Below are positions 11,070-22,744 of a DNA stretch of 64,000 bases, piece after piece. The notes beneath the pieces were generated by a model that did not search any database, was not told the origin of the DNA, and worked only from the letters and a program-made list of their open reading frames with translations. The stretch comes from Chrysomallon squamiferum (taxonomy: Eukaryota; Mollusca; Gastropoda; Neomphalida; Peltospiridae), in assembly GCA_012295275.1 (NCBI GenBank), contig CM022677.1:14575594-14639593 (forward strand), given 5' to 3'. A program made the translations under genes and the position numbers. The first letter of the stretch is position 1; each line of letters starts with the position of its first letter.

Positions 11070-11790
11070 GAAATCCGTGAACATCTTCCAAGTTACGAAG
11101 ATTTAAAAGTGGCCGCTGAGCTCTGTTTCGACTTCAAGACACGTACAAATTAAATGCTATACGATTAACAGACGGTTTTATATTTGAACGATATATACAG
11201 AGATTATCAGCAGAAGACTGTTATCAATTAGGTCGCCTTGCATAGAAACTGAAAAAATACAAATATGTGCATATCTGGAGGACGATAAGTCTCGAAAAAG
11301 TTAGAACAGAAAAAATTCAGAACGTATCTCGGTTAAAACTTCATGACTATGACATACACGGTAGAGAATTAGCGGGACAGATAGAGCAAGTTTTAAATTT
11401 GACAAATGAACAGTTAATGTTAGCTCGTGGACTAGAATGTGCTCCGAACAGAAGAAAAAAGTATTCAAGTATATCAAAACTTAGGAAAGAAAAGAGAAAA
11501 AATGGAAGAGTTAAAGAAAAAACAACTTTCGATGCTCTCTGTCGTGGTGAAGACGTTATTAAAGTACGACAGCGACATCGTCTGAAATGTCGCTACCATT
11601 GCAATATCAAAAACCGCTTCTAATTCTTAAGCCTGCTAAAGAAGAGATTCTGCATTTCTCACCGAAAATTGTTCTCTATCATGATTTTATCAGTGATGCT
11701 GCAATTTAAGACACTAAAACAGTTTCTATGCCACTTTTAAAAATATCTGAAATCAGTTGTTATGAAAAGCAGCTTTTGAAATTAATGTTA
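11070..11790 (+). pseudogene. Intronless prolyl 4-hydroxylase alpha-subunit pseudogene (partial)
   Basis: Six recognisable blocks appear in the correct family order without introns: LPSYEDL; QDTYKLN; LSAEDCYQLGRLA; RELAGQIEQVLNLTNEQ; FDALCRGED with CRYH; and LILKPAKEEIL...PKIVLYHDFISD. These belong to the alpha subunit of collagen prolyl 4-hydroxylase, from the tetramerisation/peptide-binding region to just before the catalytic dioxygenase core. The iron-binding His-x-Asp region is not present. Breaks are a frameshift before the QDTY block, a TAG where the family usually has Tyr after LGRLA, a frameshift at CGCTTCTAAT (about 11617), and a TAA at about 11706 in the conserved acidic/EI position after HDFISD. 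The intact part runs 11267-11623. The long intronless span suggests a retrocopy or an old tandem fragment. It sits inside the 3.7-kb insertion unique to the left arm. Confidence 0.8.
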
Positions 11791-11799
11791 AACTTGGAG

Positions 11800-13297
11800 G
11801 TCATGACAGAGAAAGAAATATTAAAAAAAAAACACCAATTAAAACTTTAAAAAAAACACAAAAAAACGCAGACATCAATGACAGACTGACAACTGATAGA
11901 CCATTGACATTTGTAATAAAAAATATTCCTGTTTTATGTTATTTTAATCTTTAGAAATCTGCACTCTGTCTAAAACGGTATATCACGTTGTCTCAATGAA
12001 TCATCCGGTTTTGACAGCGTGCACTGTATTTATTTTTATTATTTATATTTCAGTTATTTATCACATATTAATAGATACGGTATATTGTTTATAGTATGTA
12101 AACTGATATTCCTGGAAATACCTACACATTTACATTTATTACTCTTTATACAGCTATATACGACGTTTCGTTATCAGCGATTTTCTGTGGTGTGCAATGA
12201 CTTACACCGAGAACCCCACAAACAGAAGAAAGAAAGAAACTATAGCTGAAGGGAGATTACTCTCATATATTTTTTTAGTTCGGGGGGAGGCTGGATTTCT
12301 ACTTTTATTTGCGGTATTTGTTATTTATGGTTTTTTCAGTTAAATGTAGATTCTAAGAATCATGAAGAGTTGACTTCTTTATTAAATGCAGGTAATGGTA
12401 GAATATTACTTTCTTGAATTTTTTTTTTTGCTTTTTTCGGGTTTCTTTTCCTGGCGCGCTGAAATATTAAATAAAAACATATGAAATTTAATATGTTTTA
12501 ATATATTTGTGAAAATTCAATTTTACTGTGGTAACATTTCTTTTGATTATTAATATCAATGTGTGTGCGTGTGTGTGCGTGTCTGTTTAAAACTGTATTA
12601 AACAGTGATTAAAGTGAATCAAGTGAAAAGTGACACAATGTAATGAAATAATGAGTCAAGGCAAATACATTTATGTTAGGCTATGAAATGACTAAATACA
12701 TGAAGATTAACAATGATAAACGATTTTATTACAGCATATTTCTATTGTGTTAGCGTCTGTAAAGATAAAAAGGAGTAAAGGAGGTGACTAGGGAAATGTT
12801 TCTCCACATCAGTGTGCCCAGACAGTCAATGCTGTCATAAAAGAGACAGGAACAAATTAATTTAAAAACTAACTTACAAGTACTCCTTTTTCTACTTTAT
12901 TAGAAAGGTCACTGTGAAATATACGTTTGAAATTTACATTTGTATTAAAATATATAAAAACTGACCCAAACAAAACAAACAACCCCCGCCCAAGAAAGCT
13001 AATCTGACTGCATCGTGCACAAACAAAGAAAAGAAAATATTAAAACTTTTCAAGTGTAGAACACTGGGTAGAAAATTTAAAAATAAATAAATAAATAAAT
13101 AAAAAAATAAAACCTTTATAATTAATAACCACTGGATGTAGATGAAAACAATATGTCGTTGTAGCAAGACTGAATATCAAATTACATTTTAATTTTTCAT
13201 AATGTAAATATTATTTCAGTGTTTAAATCGAATTGTCATCATTTTATTATCTTTATACGTCTTTCATATCTACTATCATTACTATTACTTTCTTTTA

Positions 13298-13333
<36 letters not shown>

Positions 13334-13680
13334 AATCCATATTTCTGAATTGTTATTTCTAAAGGTAAAATATAAAAGATTATTTTAACGTCGTTTTTAA
13401 TTTACCTTGCGTTTTAGTTTTCTTGGATGAACTGGTTCTAAAAGACAAATATGAACCAATAAGACAGGTGTATCTAACATACTCTGATGAAAACTCACTA
13501 ACGTATTTTTAAAAGCAAAAATGTATCATTTGGTTCTTTTTCATTCAAAGACGTATACAAAATAAAGCATACTTAGTTCACCTCTATACAAACATATTTT
13601 AAATAATTTCATCAGAACAAAAATTGTTTGGTGGCATCCTAGGTATGAGCCCATACATTATATATGTCACTATTCTGATT
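11800..13680. other. AT-rich stretch with no supported gene
   Basis: It contains TG/CG words at 12560-12590, an AAAT run at 13080 and a pure A run of about 30 at 13299-13330. Short ORFs at 12019-12249 and 12934-13167 are AT-rich, hydrophobic and without splice support. This is the right half of the insertion specific to the left arm. Confidence 0.5.
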
Positions 13681-13905
13681 TATGTTTGTGGGCGTCTTTT
13701 TATTCCTGTTTGTTTTTCTTTTCCATTTTTGCCAAACACTAACGGCATTTCAGACATTTGAGACAATTTCAAATGAAATAAATTCAAATAATAATAAAAA
13801 TAAATGATTCTTGTCTCACCTTTATCAGGATGTTTAGCAGTTTTTTCTGTTAAAATTAAATAAAAAAATAATAAAGAAAAACAACAACAATAAAATAATA
13901 AAAAC

Positions 13906-13907
<2 letters not shown>

Positions 13908-13954
<47 letters not shown>
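13908..13954. repeat. (CA)n microsatellite
   Basis: A pure AC run. The right arm has a CA run at the matching place (47660-47706). Confidence 0.97.
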
Positions 13955-13958
<4 letters not shown>

Positions 13959-14925
13959 ATACCTAAGCTAACATTTATTTTTGTTATAAATACAACAAAC
14001 AGGAAAGTGAAAAAGTTATGTACTTAAGAAAAAACAGAGTTCCGTGTGGCTAACTAGATTGATTTCGACTGCCTATATTAATGTTGAGAAAATTGTTAGA
14101 TATCATTAGTTTAATTCAGCAAAGCAGTAAAATAGAAAAGCGTAGAAACCTCTACGAAAAAAGGATTTGATTCAAAACTACTAAAATAAGGTATAGTTTT
14201 CTTCAAAACGATTTCGTTTTTCACCCATTGATTTCAGTGTAAAAATGACGAAATAATTTTCAACTAAAGATTTCCAGTGACGTAGAAGATCGGCGGGAAA
14301 TATAAATATGTCGACTAGACATATCTCAAAAAGATCAAACCCAACGTTAGGCCTATAATTCCCACAAATATTTGTAACTACCGTCAATGTTTTGAACACA
14401 CACGCTCACGCACAGTCATGTACAAAGTTGGTTTTAAGCAAGATTTATTTCTATACTCTGGGATCATAATATCTATATGTAATATCATTTTAATGTGAAA
14501 ACGTAGTATAATAATTCTTCTAGTACTTCAACTGTTGTTATTTAAGCTGCTATTATTTAAACTCCAGCTGTTATTTAAGAAGCTTTACAAGACAACTTAG
14601 AAATGTAATAGATCTGTAATTATGAGCATTATTTTTAATCAACGTTAGAAAAAGAATGGGTAACGAATGCAAACAGGGCTACAGACATAGCTATTTTCAT
14701 TTGTCACCAGTAATCTATGTTTAATTACAACGGGAAGGTCTACGTTGTTCAAGGCCACCGAGAGACGTCCTGTCCGTCTCTTTACAATAATCTCTTACGT
14801 CTACAAATCGTGCTAGAAACATTATCACATAAATCATATTTATTTTTAATTTTCTCGAATAGAAAATTATATTCATTTTAACAAAATATAACTTAATGAC
14901 AATGGACAGATGCAATGACAGATGT

Positions 14926-14931
<6 letters not shown>

Positions 14932-14979
<48 letters not shown>
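14932..14979. repeat. (GA)n microsatellite
   Basis: A pure GA run, followed by GGGGGG. Absent at the matching site of the right arm near 46.1 kb. Confidence 0.97.
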
Positions 14980-14984
<5 letters not shown>

Positions 14985-17900
14985 TTGATATGACCCTGTC
15001 ATAGTTTGTATTCAGTTAATAAAAAATAAGGCGATATTTTTAATTAAGGATGCCGCTATTTACACTATAAATCACATAACATCACATAATTATAAACAAG
15101 TAAAAACAAGCTGTCAGTTTTACTTAAGGATAACGCTATTTACACTGATAATTTTAACACTGAGTTACAAAAATAAAGTATAATAACGTGTCCACTATTT
15201 CTGTAAAAGTTTATGCGGTAATTTAGTTACATTGTGTTACACAGAACATTCATAGTTAGAGAGTAGCGGTGACTCCAACCATTCAGTATAATCTGTGGAT
15301 CAAGCTAATAACATGTAATACTAGTTAGACAGTGATGACGTGTAAAAATTAAGCAAAGTAAAATTATCAGTGTAAATAGTGTATTTTCTTAATAAAAACA
15401 CAACGTTATTTTTATCTGGTTGCGATATTTTATTCCTGAATATTAACTGTACTTCTCAACTAGAAATATTAAGATGAATATGACTTCACATATAATTAAT
15501 TATTTGCTATTATTTAACAATGTAACCTCAGCTTTTCAATACATACCTGTCTAGAAAAAGAAAATCAATATTTAACTATCAGGTGCAGCTAAAATCTAAT
15601 CCAGTTTTGCTTAGTAACAAAGAACTGCAGTCTGGAAGGCCTCGTTATTTCTCAATTTCTCAATTTCACAACTATCCTTCTTGAATGAGATGATATTCAG
15701 TAAGTTATACGACAAATTATACTGAAAATTACAGGTATGATTTCACTTGTTAAATTCAGAAATATAGATGGAACTTCCGTGTTATAATGTTTTTATAAAT
15801 ATCTGTAGCTTTATATGTGTCGTGAAACATATATCGAGAAATAAAGAGAGCGCATTTATAAGCACCAGAACATTTTCACTGAAAAACAAAACAGCAGAAC
15901 TTTGTGCACTAACTTCAGATACCGCTACGAAGTGTCCGTTTTATTAAAAATAACAAGATATTATATTTTACTTTGCTAATTCTAAATCGTATAATAAAAA
16001 GGTGTAATTGTACTGTTCGTGAACTTAAATATTATATACACTACAGAAAATATTGATAACCACAGTTATCACTGAGAGTTATAAATGATAATTCTACATG
16101 CCGTTATAAAAAGAAAAATATGAGAATTAATTATATTTACAGTTTGTAGGTTAAGTATGTTGACAAATGTTAATCTCATATTTTATTAATATCGTATGTT
16201 TATATAAGGTTATATTTAAAAATATCAGATTTAATTCTCTTGAATCACGATAGTGTGTACTGATTAGCTGAGAACAAAGAATGTTATTTTATTATGCGAA
16301 GTTTATTTGTTTTCATTACATTCATTAAAAGGTTGTATAGTGTAATATACTTTACATTTCTTATTATACCTGAAGTTCTCTTACTACATTAGATATTTAT
16401 ATCCGCTCCCCAGTAATTATCAATGAGTCAGTGAAGCAGACAGTTGTCACAGTCCTCTGTCAACAGCTAAATAACCACACCAATAATAACACTTAATATT
16501 TTTATTTTTTATTTTGTTTTTATTTCTCTGTAAAAACGGAAGCTTCCTATATATGTCTGACGCTATTCTCTTAGTTTCATTAGAACTGTTCTGAGTGCGG
16601 ATATAAAAATTACTTCCAATTTTTTATTAGGCCTCGTAAAGTTATCAGAGAAATCAGATTTATTCTTAGTGTATTGTTTCTGTCGAGATAAAATCTAAAT
16701 ACTTCTTTTTAAAAAAATATATAATAATGATAATAATAATAGTAAACTGATTTATGAGAAATCGTGAACTTTTACAAAACCACAGTTAACTATAGAATAT
16801 CGATGTTTACACTGATAATGTTATCCATCGATAACTAAATATGTAGGGAGAGATGTAAATTGTGTCGCGGAATGTCATGTTACTGCGTCATAAAACAAAG
16901 TATCACATTATGACACTGAAAGGTGCACAGTTAATTTTCAGTAATATCAATACAATAATAAATACAGTATTCATCTAGCACTTCACGCGTTTCTGTATAG
17001 TCTTATTATTGTTAATAATAAAATAACTTATTATTAAAGACCATAATTTTTCAGTATATAAGGAGGACATTAATTTGGGGGAAAATATAATAATATTAAT
17101 ATCAAATGTCGTTTACAATAAAATATTTCCTTTTTCTGAAGCCTTGAATTGTTTTTGATCAGAGGACTGGTAAATTCATATCAAACGTTAAACAGATTTG
17201 TCGTAGCTGTGATGTTAGCTGAAAGCGTTTTTCAGGTTTCTGAATAAAGACCAAACATTAATTCTAAAAGTAAGGGTTCTTTTTAATATTATCACCTAAA
17301 AATGTAAAATGTAGTAGGAAAATGTATATACGCTCTGTGTGTGTGTGTGTGTGTGTGTCCATATCTATATTTCTGTATAAAAATGTAAACTTATCCTATT
17401 TAAATTTATTTTGTGAATATGAATGTGTAAGTAAAGTGCCTTTTGTAAACTGCGAATGTGAAATGAGGACTCAATATTTTTATTGTAATGTACGCAAACT
17501 AACAAAAACACGTTCCTTATGTCAGTTCAGGTATTTTGTTTTATGATTTACAGTCAGCGATCAAGTGGGTTAAGAGAATTTACATTATCCTCACTTGAAG
17601 AAATCACAGTTGTTTTCACTCGAGTGTTTACAATAATCATGTTTAAAAAGGATATATTTTCAAAGATAGGTTTGATTGAACAAATTTCTTGTTTAACCAA
17701 CACAGCAATTTTTGAGATTACGAGTTCAAGATTAATGTGTAATGAAAATTATAAACAACATTCACAAATTTATTTCATTGGAATATTTAGATTACTGTTC
17801 AGAAATGTGTTCAAATTTTTTAGAGATGTTAAATTGCATTAATAACAGAAAAACAAATTTATCAACAAAAATTCAAAAACAATTAAAACAAGGCAAACAA

Positions 17901-18102
17901 AAATGAAAACAACATTAATTTATTTTAATAAATATCAACATTAGTAATTATAACATATAAACAACAAGTGTAAGTTAAATAGATATTTCTCTGTACAGAA
18001 GACAGCAGGTACAGATCTGGGGTGTGGTGTGTTAACATATTTGCGTGATGAGAAAATACCCCAAATATTTTCTTGCTCCTCTACCATATAACACCTTCAA
18101 AT

Positions 18103-18297
18103 TATTTCAACCTTACTCTTGTGGTGTAAAAAAAACAAAGTTACACATACTGGCTTTTTGACCAAATGAACTTTAAGACTTATGCTCCTTCGGGCGCAGC
18201 CTAAGCACCTTCGGGGGTTAAAGTGCATTTGGTCAAAAAGCCAAAAGCCAGTATGTGTAACTTTGTTTTCTTTACACCACAAGAGTAAGTTTGAAAT
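18103..18297. repeat. Terminal-hairpin-like palindrome of a parvovirus-type element
   Basis: CTTACTCTTGTGGTGTAAA, ACAAAGTTACACATACTGGC, TTTTTGACCAAATG and ACTTTAA on the left are followed, after a 35-40 nt tip, by their reverse complements in reverse order on the right. The stem is nearly perfect for about 70 bp, with a 7-base AAAAGCC insertion in the right half as its main flaw. The tip carries two small self-pairing CC-TTCG-GG units (GCTCCTTCGGGCGC and CACCTTCGGGGGT), giving a branched end. A long stem with small ears at the tip is the known shape of parvovirus genome ends, where it primes replication. The capsid remnant begins 128 bp downstream. Confidence 0.8.
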
Positions 18298-18363
18298 ATA
18301 TTATGATTTTCACACATACATTTTTTTTCTTTGACATCATCAGTATGTCACATGACTAATTTT

Positions 18364-18377
18364 TAATATAAATATAC
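18364..18377 (+). promoter_or_regulatory. TATA-like box upstream of the capsid remnant
   Basis: AATATAAATATAC lies between the hairpin and the first ATG at 18426. A promoter in or beside the terminal repeat, reading inward, is usual for densoviruses. In AT-rich DNA this could be chance. Confidence 0.3.
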
Positions 18378-18425
18378 AACACTACTAAAATATTTCATTT
18401 GCAAATTAATATTGCATGAGATAAC

Positions 18426-20772
18426 ATGTTCACAGCTATTGGATTGATAGCAACCAAGCTAATTGAATCTGCATTTGACATATCAGTGGAATTTGCAACT
18501 GATGCAACATTAGAATCTACAGCACCAGCAGTAGCAGAAATCATTGGCGCTGATAATATATTTCTCGACGAAGCAACTGGATTAGCACAAACGGTTGTTG
18601 AATATTCAATAGAATCTATTGCAGATTATACTAAGTCTCAGATCTAAAAAGCAGTTGAAGAATTTCCTTACGCTGTGCAAGGAACTAGTTTATCTGACAA
18701 AAATATTATAAGCAAAGATAACGAACAACAGAAAGAAGAAGAGGAAGAAGAAGAGAACGTTACTTATATATTAATCGTTTTAATGCACAAAGGAAAACGT
18801 ATATTGGATAAAAAGGAAGTTACTCGTCTTTGGGCAATAGCATAATCTAAAGCATTAAATAATTACAACAGTTAAATGTGTCTAGGGATCAAGCTCAAGA
18901 AAACTGGTTACAGATTCGACGTAGATATCCAAATTTGCAAATACCGAATTCAGATTTGTATTCGGCAATAGATAATCTTTGACAAGAATATAACAATACT
19001 GAAGATTCGAATGAAGATGACCCTTTTGATTTGCCTTTATTCTCAGAAGACCACGAAAGACAAACAAAAGAAACAACGAAAAGACACACAGAAAAACCAA
19101 TTAATCCACCACCAAATAAGAAACGTAAAGAAAATCCACAGTTATCTACAACTGTATCTGAAGATGTCGAAAATACTGCAGCGAAAGGAACATATCTACA
19201 ACCAGAAGAAAGTCTGATGAATCCTGATTCGGTCACAGGAAACGAAGTCTGTCAAACTGGTGGTAGTGAAGCTGTGCAAGGAGCACTAATGTTCTCTATC
19301 ACAGATTTGGAGGAACAACAACAGCGGCTAATCCTAAGTACATCAAAGTAAAAAGAAAATTTAAACGTAAATTTACTAGTGTTTAAACTTCACTAAATTA
19401 AGAAAAGCAGAAATGAATGTTCTGAATAACGAAGTTCAAATAGGTTGGCCCAGTGCTATTGGAGATCCATCCGTATGTAAATGTACTTTTAATCATGTTG
19501 GTCATAATAATACCTTATTGGTATAAACAAGCTAGTACTAAACCTGAAGATTGGAATTTACCAGATGAATTTGTAGGTTATAGAATTAAAAAGTTTGGAT
19601 TCAATATTAATAATATGATGATTCATGTTTTAAACAATAATAAGGCTGATCATAATGAAGTTCCTGCTATAGCTCCACCAAATGCTAGAGTGTGGACTTT
19701 TACTGATATCAACAAAAAATACAGGTGATTATAGTCATAATAAGTTATTTAGAGATGAAGAATGTATGGATCAAACCGATGAGCGAAGTATCAAGGTACA
19801 ACCTGATAGAAATATATGTTTGCCAAGTGATATAGGAATGCAGGTTTAAAATAATGCTTGTACACTGAAAAATGTACATAACCGACACCTAATTATATTT
19901 ATGATTTAAAAAATCATGACGTTACAGAGAAACTGTAATTAGTGCAGGACGTTTGCTTTAGATTATGAATGTAAAAATGCTCCTCTAGTATAATTTCAGT
20001 CAAGTTGCTGGTAACGTAAAAAAGAGTAATTATTAATTTAGTAATGAAAGTGCAAAATATTTTGAAGTGTGGCCAACGGATGAAATAACAGTAACTGAAA
20101 TCACTCAACATCCAATGGGAAAAGCTATGACAGGTTATTTTAATCATCAGAATCAAAATGTTGATTATAAAGCATGTTTTCAGAATTTAGTTAGGTGAAC
20201 CAGCAATGGCAAATGATAGTAATCAAAATAAATTGATTTAAAAAGGTGTGACAGCAAATGATATAAGTGATCAAAATGTCAAAACAGAAATGGACGGAAG
20301 TCATCGTAGAACACATGAATGTAACAGACCACCAATGTTTTTGATAGGTATTTATCCGGATGTTGAAAGAACAACTAATGGTAACACGTTATTCTTTAAT
20401 TATCACGCTAATCTTCAAATAACGCATTATAGTGAAGTAGAGTTCATAGTTAGGACTGGTATGTGTCCTAAATACATTCCTATTGGACTTGGTGGTTGCC
20501 CTGGTGTTATGAGAGGAATGTTTATACTGTGGTTGCTGGTAAAAAAGATAATATAAAACATACAGAACAAGAAATTTTTTTATCTAAAAATTCTGAACAA
20601 TATTTCAAGAGAATTAAAAAATCTTGGCAGCTACGAATAGACGCTCCAATATGGGATAATTGGAATAGAAGAAAACCTAGACCGGCGGTTGTTTTGGCCT
20701 ATACATGGTGTTTATGGTGATAGGACTGTCCCTATCGTTGGAAAAGAAAATGATTGGAAATATCCTTTATAA
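18426..20772 (+). pseudogene. Endogenous parvovirus (densovirus-like) capsid gene, broken
   Basis: A run of open segments in changing frames together has the layout of a parvoviral structural protein. 18426-18647: an alanine-rich, amphipathic N-terminal piece. 18648-18845: an acidic piece with an E run. 18868-19351: a Ser/Thr/Glu-rich linker with a PPPNKKRK basic nuclear-signal-like motif and an internal TGA at 18980. 19520-19728: the start of the capsid barrel (PYWYKQAS, PEDWNLP, GYRIKKFGF). 19718-19849 and 20058-20198: further barrel segments. 20248-20556: PPMFLIGIYPDVE with an aliphatic strand after it. The last short frame, containing GVYGDRTVPI, stops at 20770-20772. I count at least three in-frame stops and about five frame changes, so no capsid can be made. 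No phospholipase A2 motif is visible near the start, unlike many densoviruses. The host-like AT bias and the decay indicate an old insertion. Confidence 0.8.
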
Positions 20773-21000
20773 ATTTCATTAAAATTAATTTTATTAATAA
20801 CTATATTGTTATTTAATACAAAATTAATTTATTATATATTACATAAAATAAGGTTTAAACGAAGAGCTTAGTTTTGGACAATATTTAATTCTTCATTATT
20901 AATACCTTTTAAATGGAATACAATTTATTCTATTTTTATTTTTATTTATTATTATTATTATTGACAAAGGAAGATGTTATTTTAGTGATGAGCTTATCTA
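20773..21000. other. AT-rich spacer after the viral remnant; no replication gene
   Basis: No helicase-like or rolling-circle frame is visible on either strand here or in the next 2 kb, and no second hairpin resembling the one at 18.1 kb was found. The insertion therefore appears to be the capsid half only. Confidence 0.5.
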
Positions 21001-21008
21001 TATTTAGT

Positions 21009-21109
21009 TGACGTCAGAAAGTCGAAGCTGATTGGTCAATTTGAATATTATTACGTCATTAGCAACTAGACAATTAGCAACAAAAGTCAGCTGCAGTTGT
21101 GTTTATAAA
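21009..21109 (+). promoter_or_regulatory. Promoter-like cluster: CRE, inverted CCAAT, CRE-like, TATA
   Basis: TGACGTCA (21009-21016), ATTGG (21031-21035), TTACGTCA (21051-21058) and TATAAA (21104-21109) lie in order within 100 bp, with spacing normal for an RNA polymerase II promoter. Such a set is unlikely in random AT-rich DNA. The predicted start, 25-30 bp after TATAAA, falls at about 21130-21138, on top of the first ATG of the small ORF below. Confidence 0.55.
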
Positions 21110-21129
21110 GCGAACAAAAAGTAGAAAAA

Positions 21130-21315
21130 ATGAAGTGGTTGTCTTGGTGTTGTCCATGTGTCAAGCGTCGAAGCCGCCAAAACGCTAGTACGAGCTTCTC
21201 AGAAAGAACAAAGAGCTGTGCAATATTCTCACAGATTTATTGTATTAGAACGAAACAAACATTTGATTTGTCTGTCAGTCTGCTTTCCTTAGGTTCTTCT
21301 ACAATAGAATACTGA
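21130..21315 (+). CDS. Small cysteine-rich ORF downstream of the promoter-like cluster
   Basis: This 61-codon ORF begins MKWLSWCCPCVKRRSRQNAS: a short aromatic/cysteine head, then a basic stretch. The rest is Ser/Thr-rich. A head with CCPC next to basic residues could be palmitoylated and membrane-bound, but that is only a resemblance. A second frame overlapping 21170-21290 is also open (RFIVLERNKHLICL), so a frameshift or a spliced gene is possible. It lies 360 bp beyond the viral remnant and could be viral, host or neither. I do not recognise it. Confidence 0.3.
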   Translation: MKWLSWCCPCVKRRSRQNASTSFSERTKSCAIFSQIYCIRTKQTFDLSVSLLSLGSSTIEY

Positions 21316-22740
21316 CTTTACTCTCTGTAAAATTACTAAGTGTGTTATATTTCTTTTTACTTTTCCTCTGTTGACTACAATTTTATTTCTCGGGAGCATT
21401 AATTTCATTATTTATTATCTATTTATAAATGCAATATTATTTATTTATTCATTTATTTATTGCTTTATTTCTTTAGTCAATTAGATTTTTTTTTTTTTGT
21501 TGTTGTTGTTTTATCTTAACGTCACATACATTCTGTACCACTTTTCAGTTTAAACTGAATAAAAAGCCATGACTAAACATATTCTTTCATTATTTGTATG
21601 TATGTATAGATATACATACATACACACTATAAACACATGCCTGCATACATACCCATGTGCATCGAAAAAATACACGCATATACACACAAACACTTAAACA
21701 AACACTCAAACAAACATACATTGGCTCATGGTATATTTGTGATGCATGTTATAGAAAATAATTATTTATTTATTTATTTTTATAGTTTTAAAAATTAGTT
21801 ATAGTTGTTTTTTCTTTTTTTTTCCTTTTTTTTCTCATTTACAATATACATACAGTGTTTAACAAAAATATTTCATAGTATGGCTTTAAAAACAAAACCA
21901 AAAAAAAATTATTAAAAAAGAAAAAAAAGGAAAAGACAAAAAGAAACACATTTCTAATCACTTGTAAATAAAATAAAATTGTTGTGTTTTTCCTATCTTT
22001 TATGTTTGTTTTAATGTATCACAGTTTAGGTGTGGTTAGAACAGGAAATTATGTCAGAGAAAAATAAAAATAATTGATCCAGCTCTGCTCTTTATTATCA
22101 TAATTATCATCTGCAGGCTACTTACTATTATTGTAATTATCATCTACTAACTCTCACTTTTATTATAATTATCTGTTCACACACACTTGATAAATAACTG
22201 GTTTCTACATTCAGGTTTGTAAAAAAAAAAAATGGCATTTTGCAGATTATATACTTTAAAACATTTTTTTAGAAAAATATAAAAATAATTAAGAAATAAT
22301 ATAAATAAATACAAATAACGTTAAAAAGTCTAAGTATTTGTCATGCTTTGTATCAATCATATACATGTTCTGTATTTTGTGTAAACACATCAGAACCTTA
22401 AGCTACTAATATTTTAATAACTATCAAGACCATTCGTATTACAAACAAAACCTTACATAATCAGCAACATGTTAGTGACTGCAGTATTGACAACACTATG
22501 ATACATCATGCTACTCAGTGATAAATAATAATGACAATTCTTACATACAATCTCAGAGAAAAGCTAACTCTTCAGTTTCTGTTAAGTCACTGTACACTGG
22601 ATATAACAAATTCATTCACTGATAAAGCACAGAGGATTTGTAATGCTACATAATATACATATACAGCTGTAATCTGTCTCTTAAAATAAAACAGCTGAAA
22701 AAAACATTTCTTCATTCTTTGGTTTATGGGCCAGTGATAA
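21316..22740. other. AT-rich stretch, no gene seen
   Basis: Holds TTTATTTA runs (21430-21470, 21758-21780), a CATA/ACACA-rich patch at 21590-21720 and A/T homopolymers near 21815-21930. Confidence 0.55.
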
Positions 22741-22744
22741 GTGT

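Larger units (their letters stand above)
13680..17745 (+). repeat. Inner part of left duplication arm (inverse of 44.05-47.55 kb)
   Basis: Anchors in reverse order and orientation: 13960-14100 with 47380-47520 (CAAACAGGAA, TCGACTGCCTATATTAATGTT); 14190-14370 with 47110-47280 (CGGCGGGAAATATAAATATG); 14720-14810 with 46200-46300 (GGGAAGGTCTACGTTGTTC); 16560-16660 with 45230-45310; 17330-17640 with 44150-44420; 17690-17740 with 44050-44110. The region is otherwise unexplained. The small ORFs that look conserved between the arms are a product of the duplication. Confidence 0.9.

Noticed and set aside
13680-17842. Small ORFs that look conserved between the two arms
   Set aside because: The similarity is explained by the inverted DNA duplication. 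Indels break the frames and no codon-level constraint can be seen.
18097-18282. 61-residue minus-strand ORF
   Set aside because: It only reads through the palindrome. The hairpin is the meaningful structure.
21590-21725. CATA/CACA-rich patch as part of the facing TG and CA blocks
   Set aside because: It is over 1 kb away and too short to pair with either block in an organised way.
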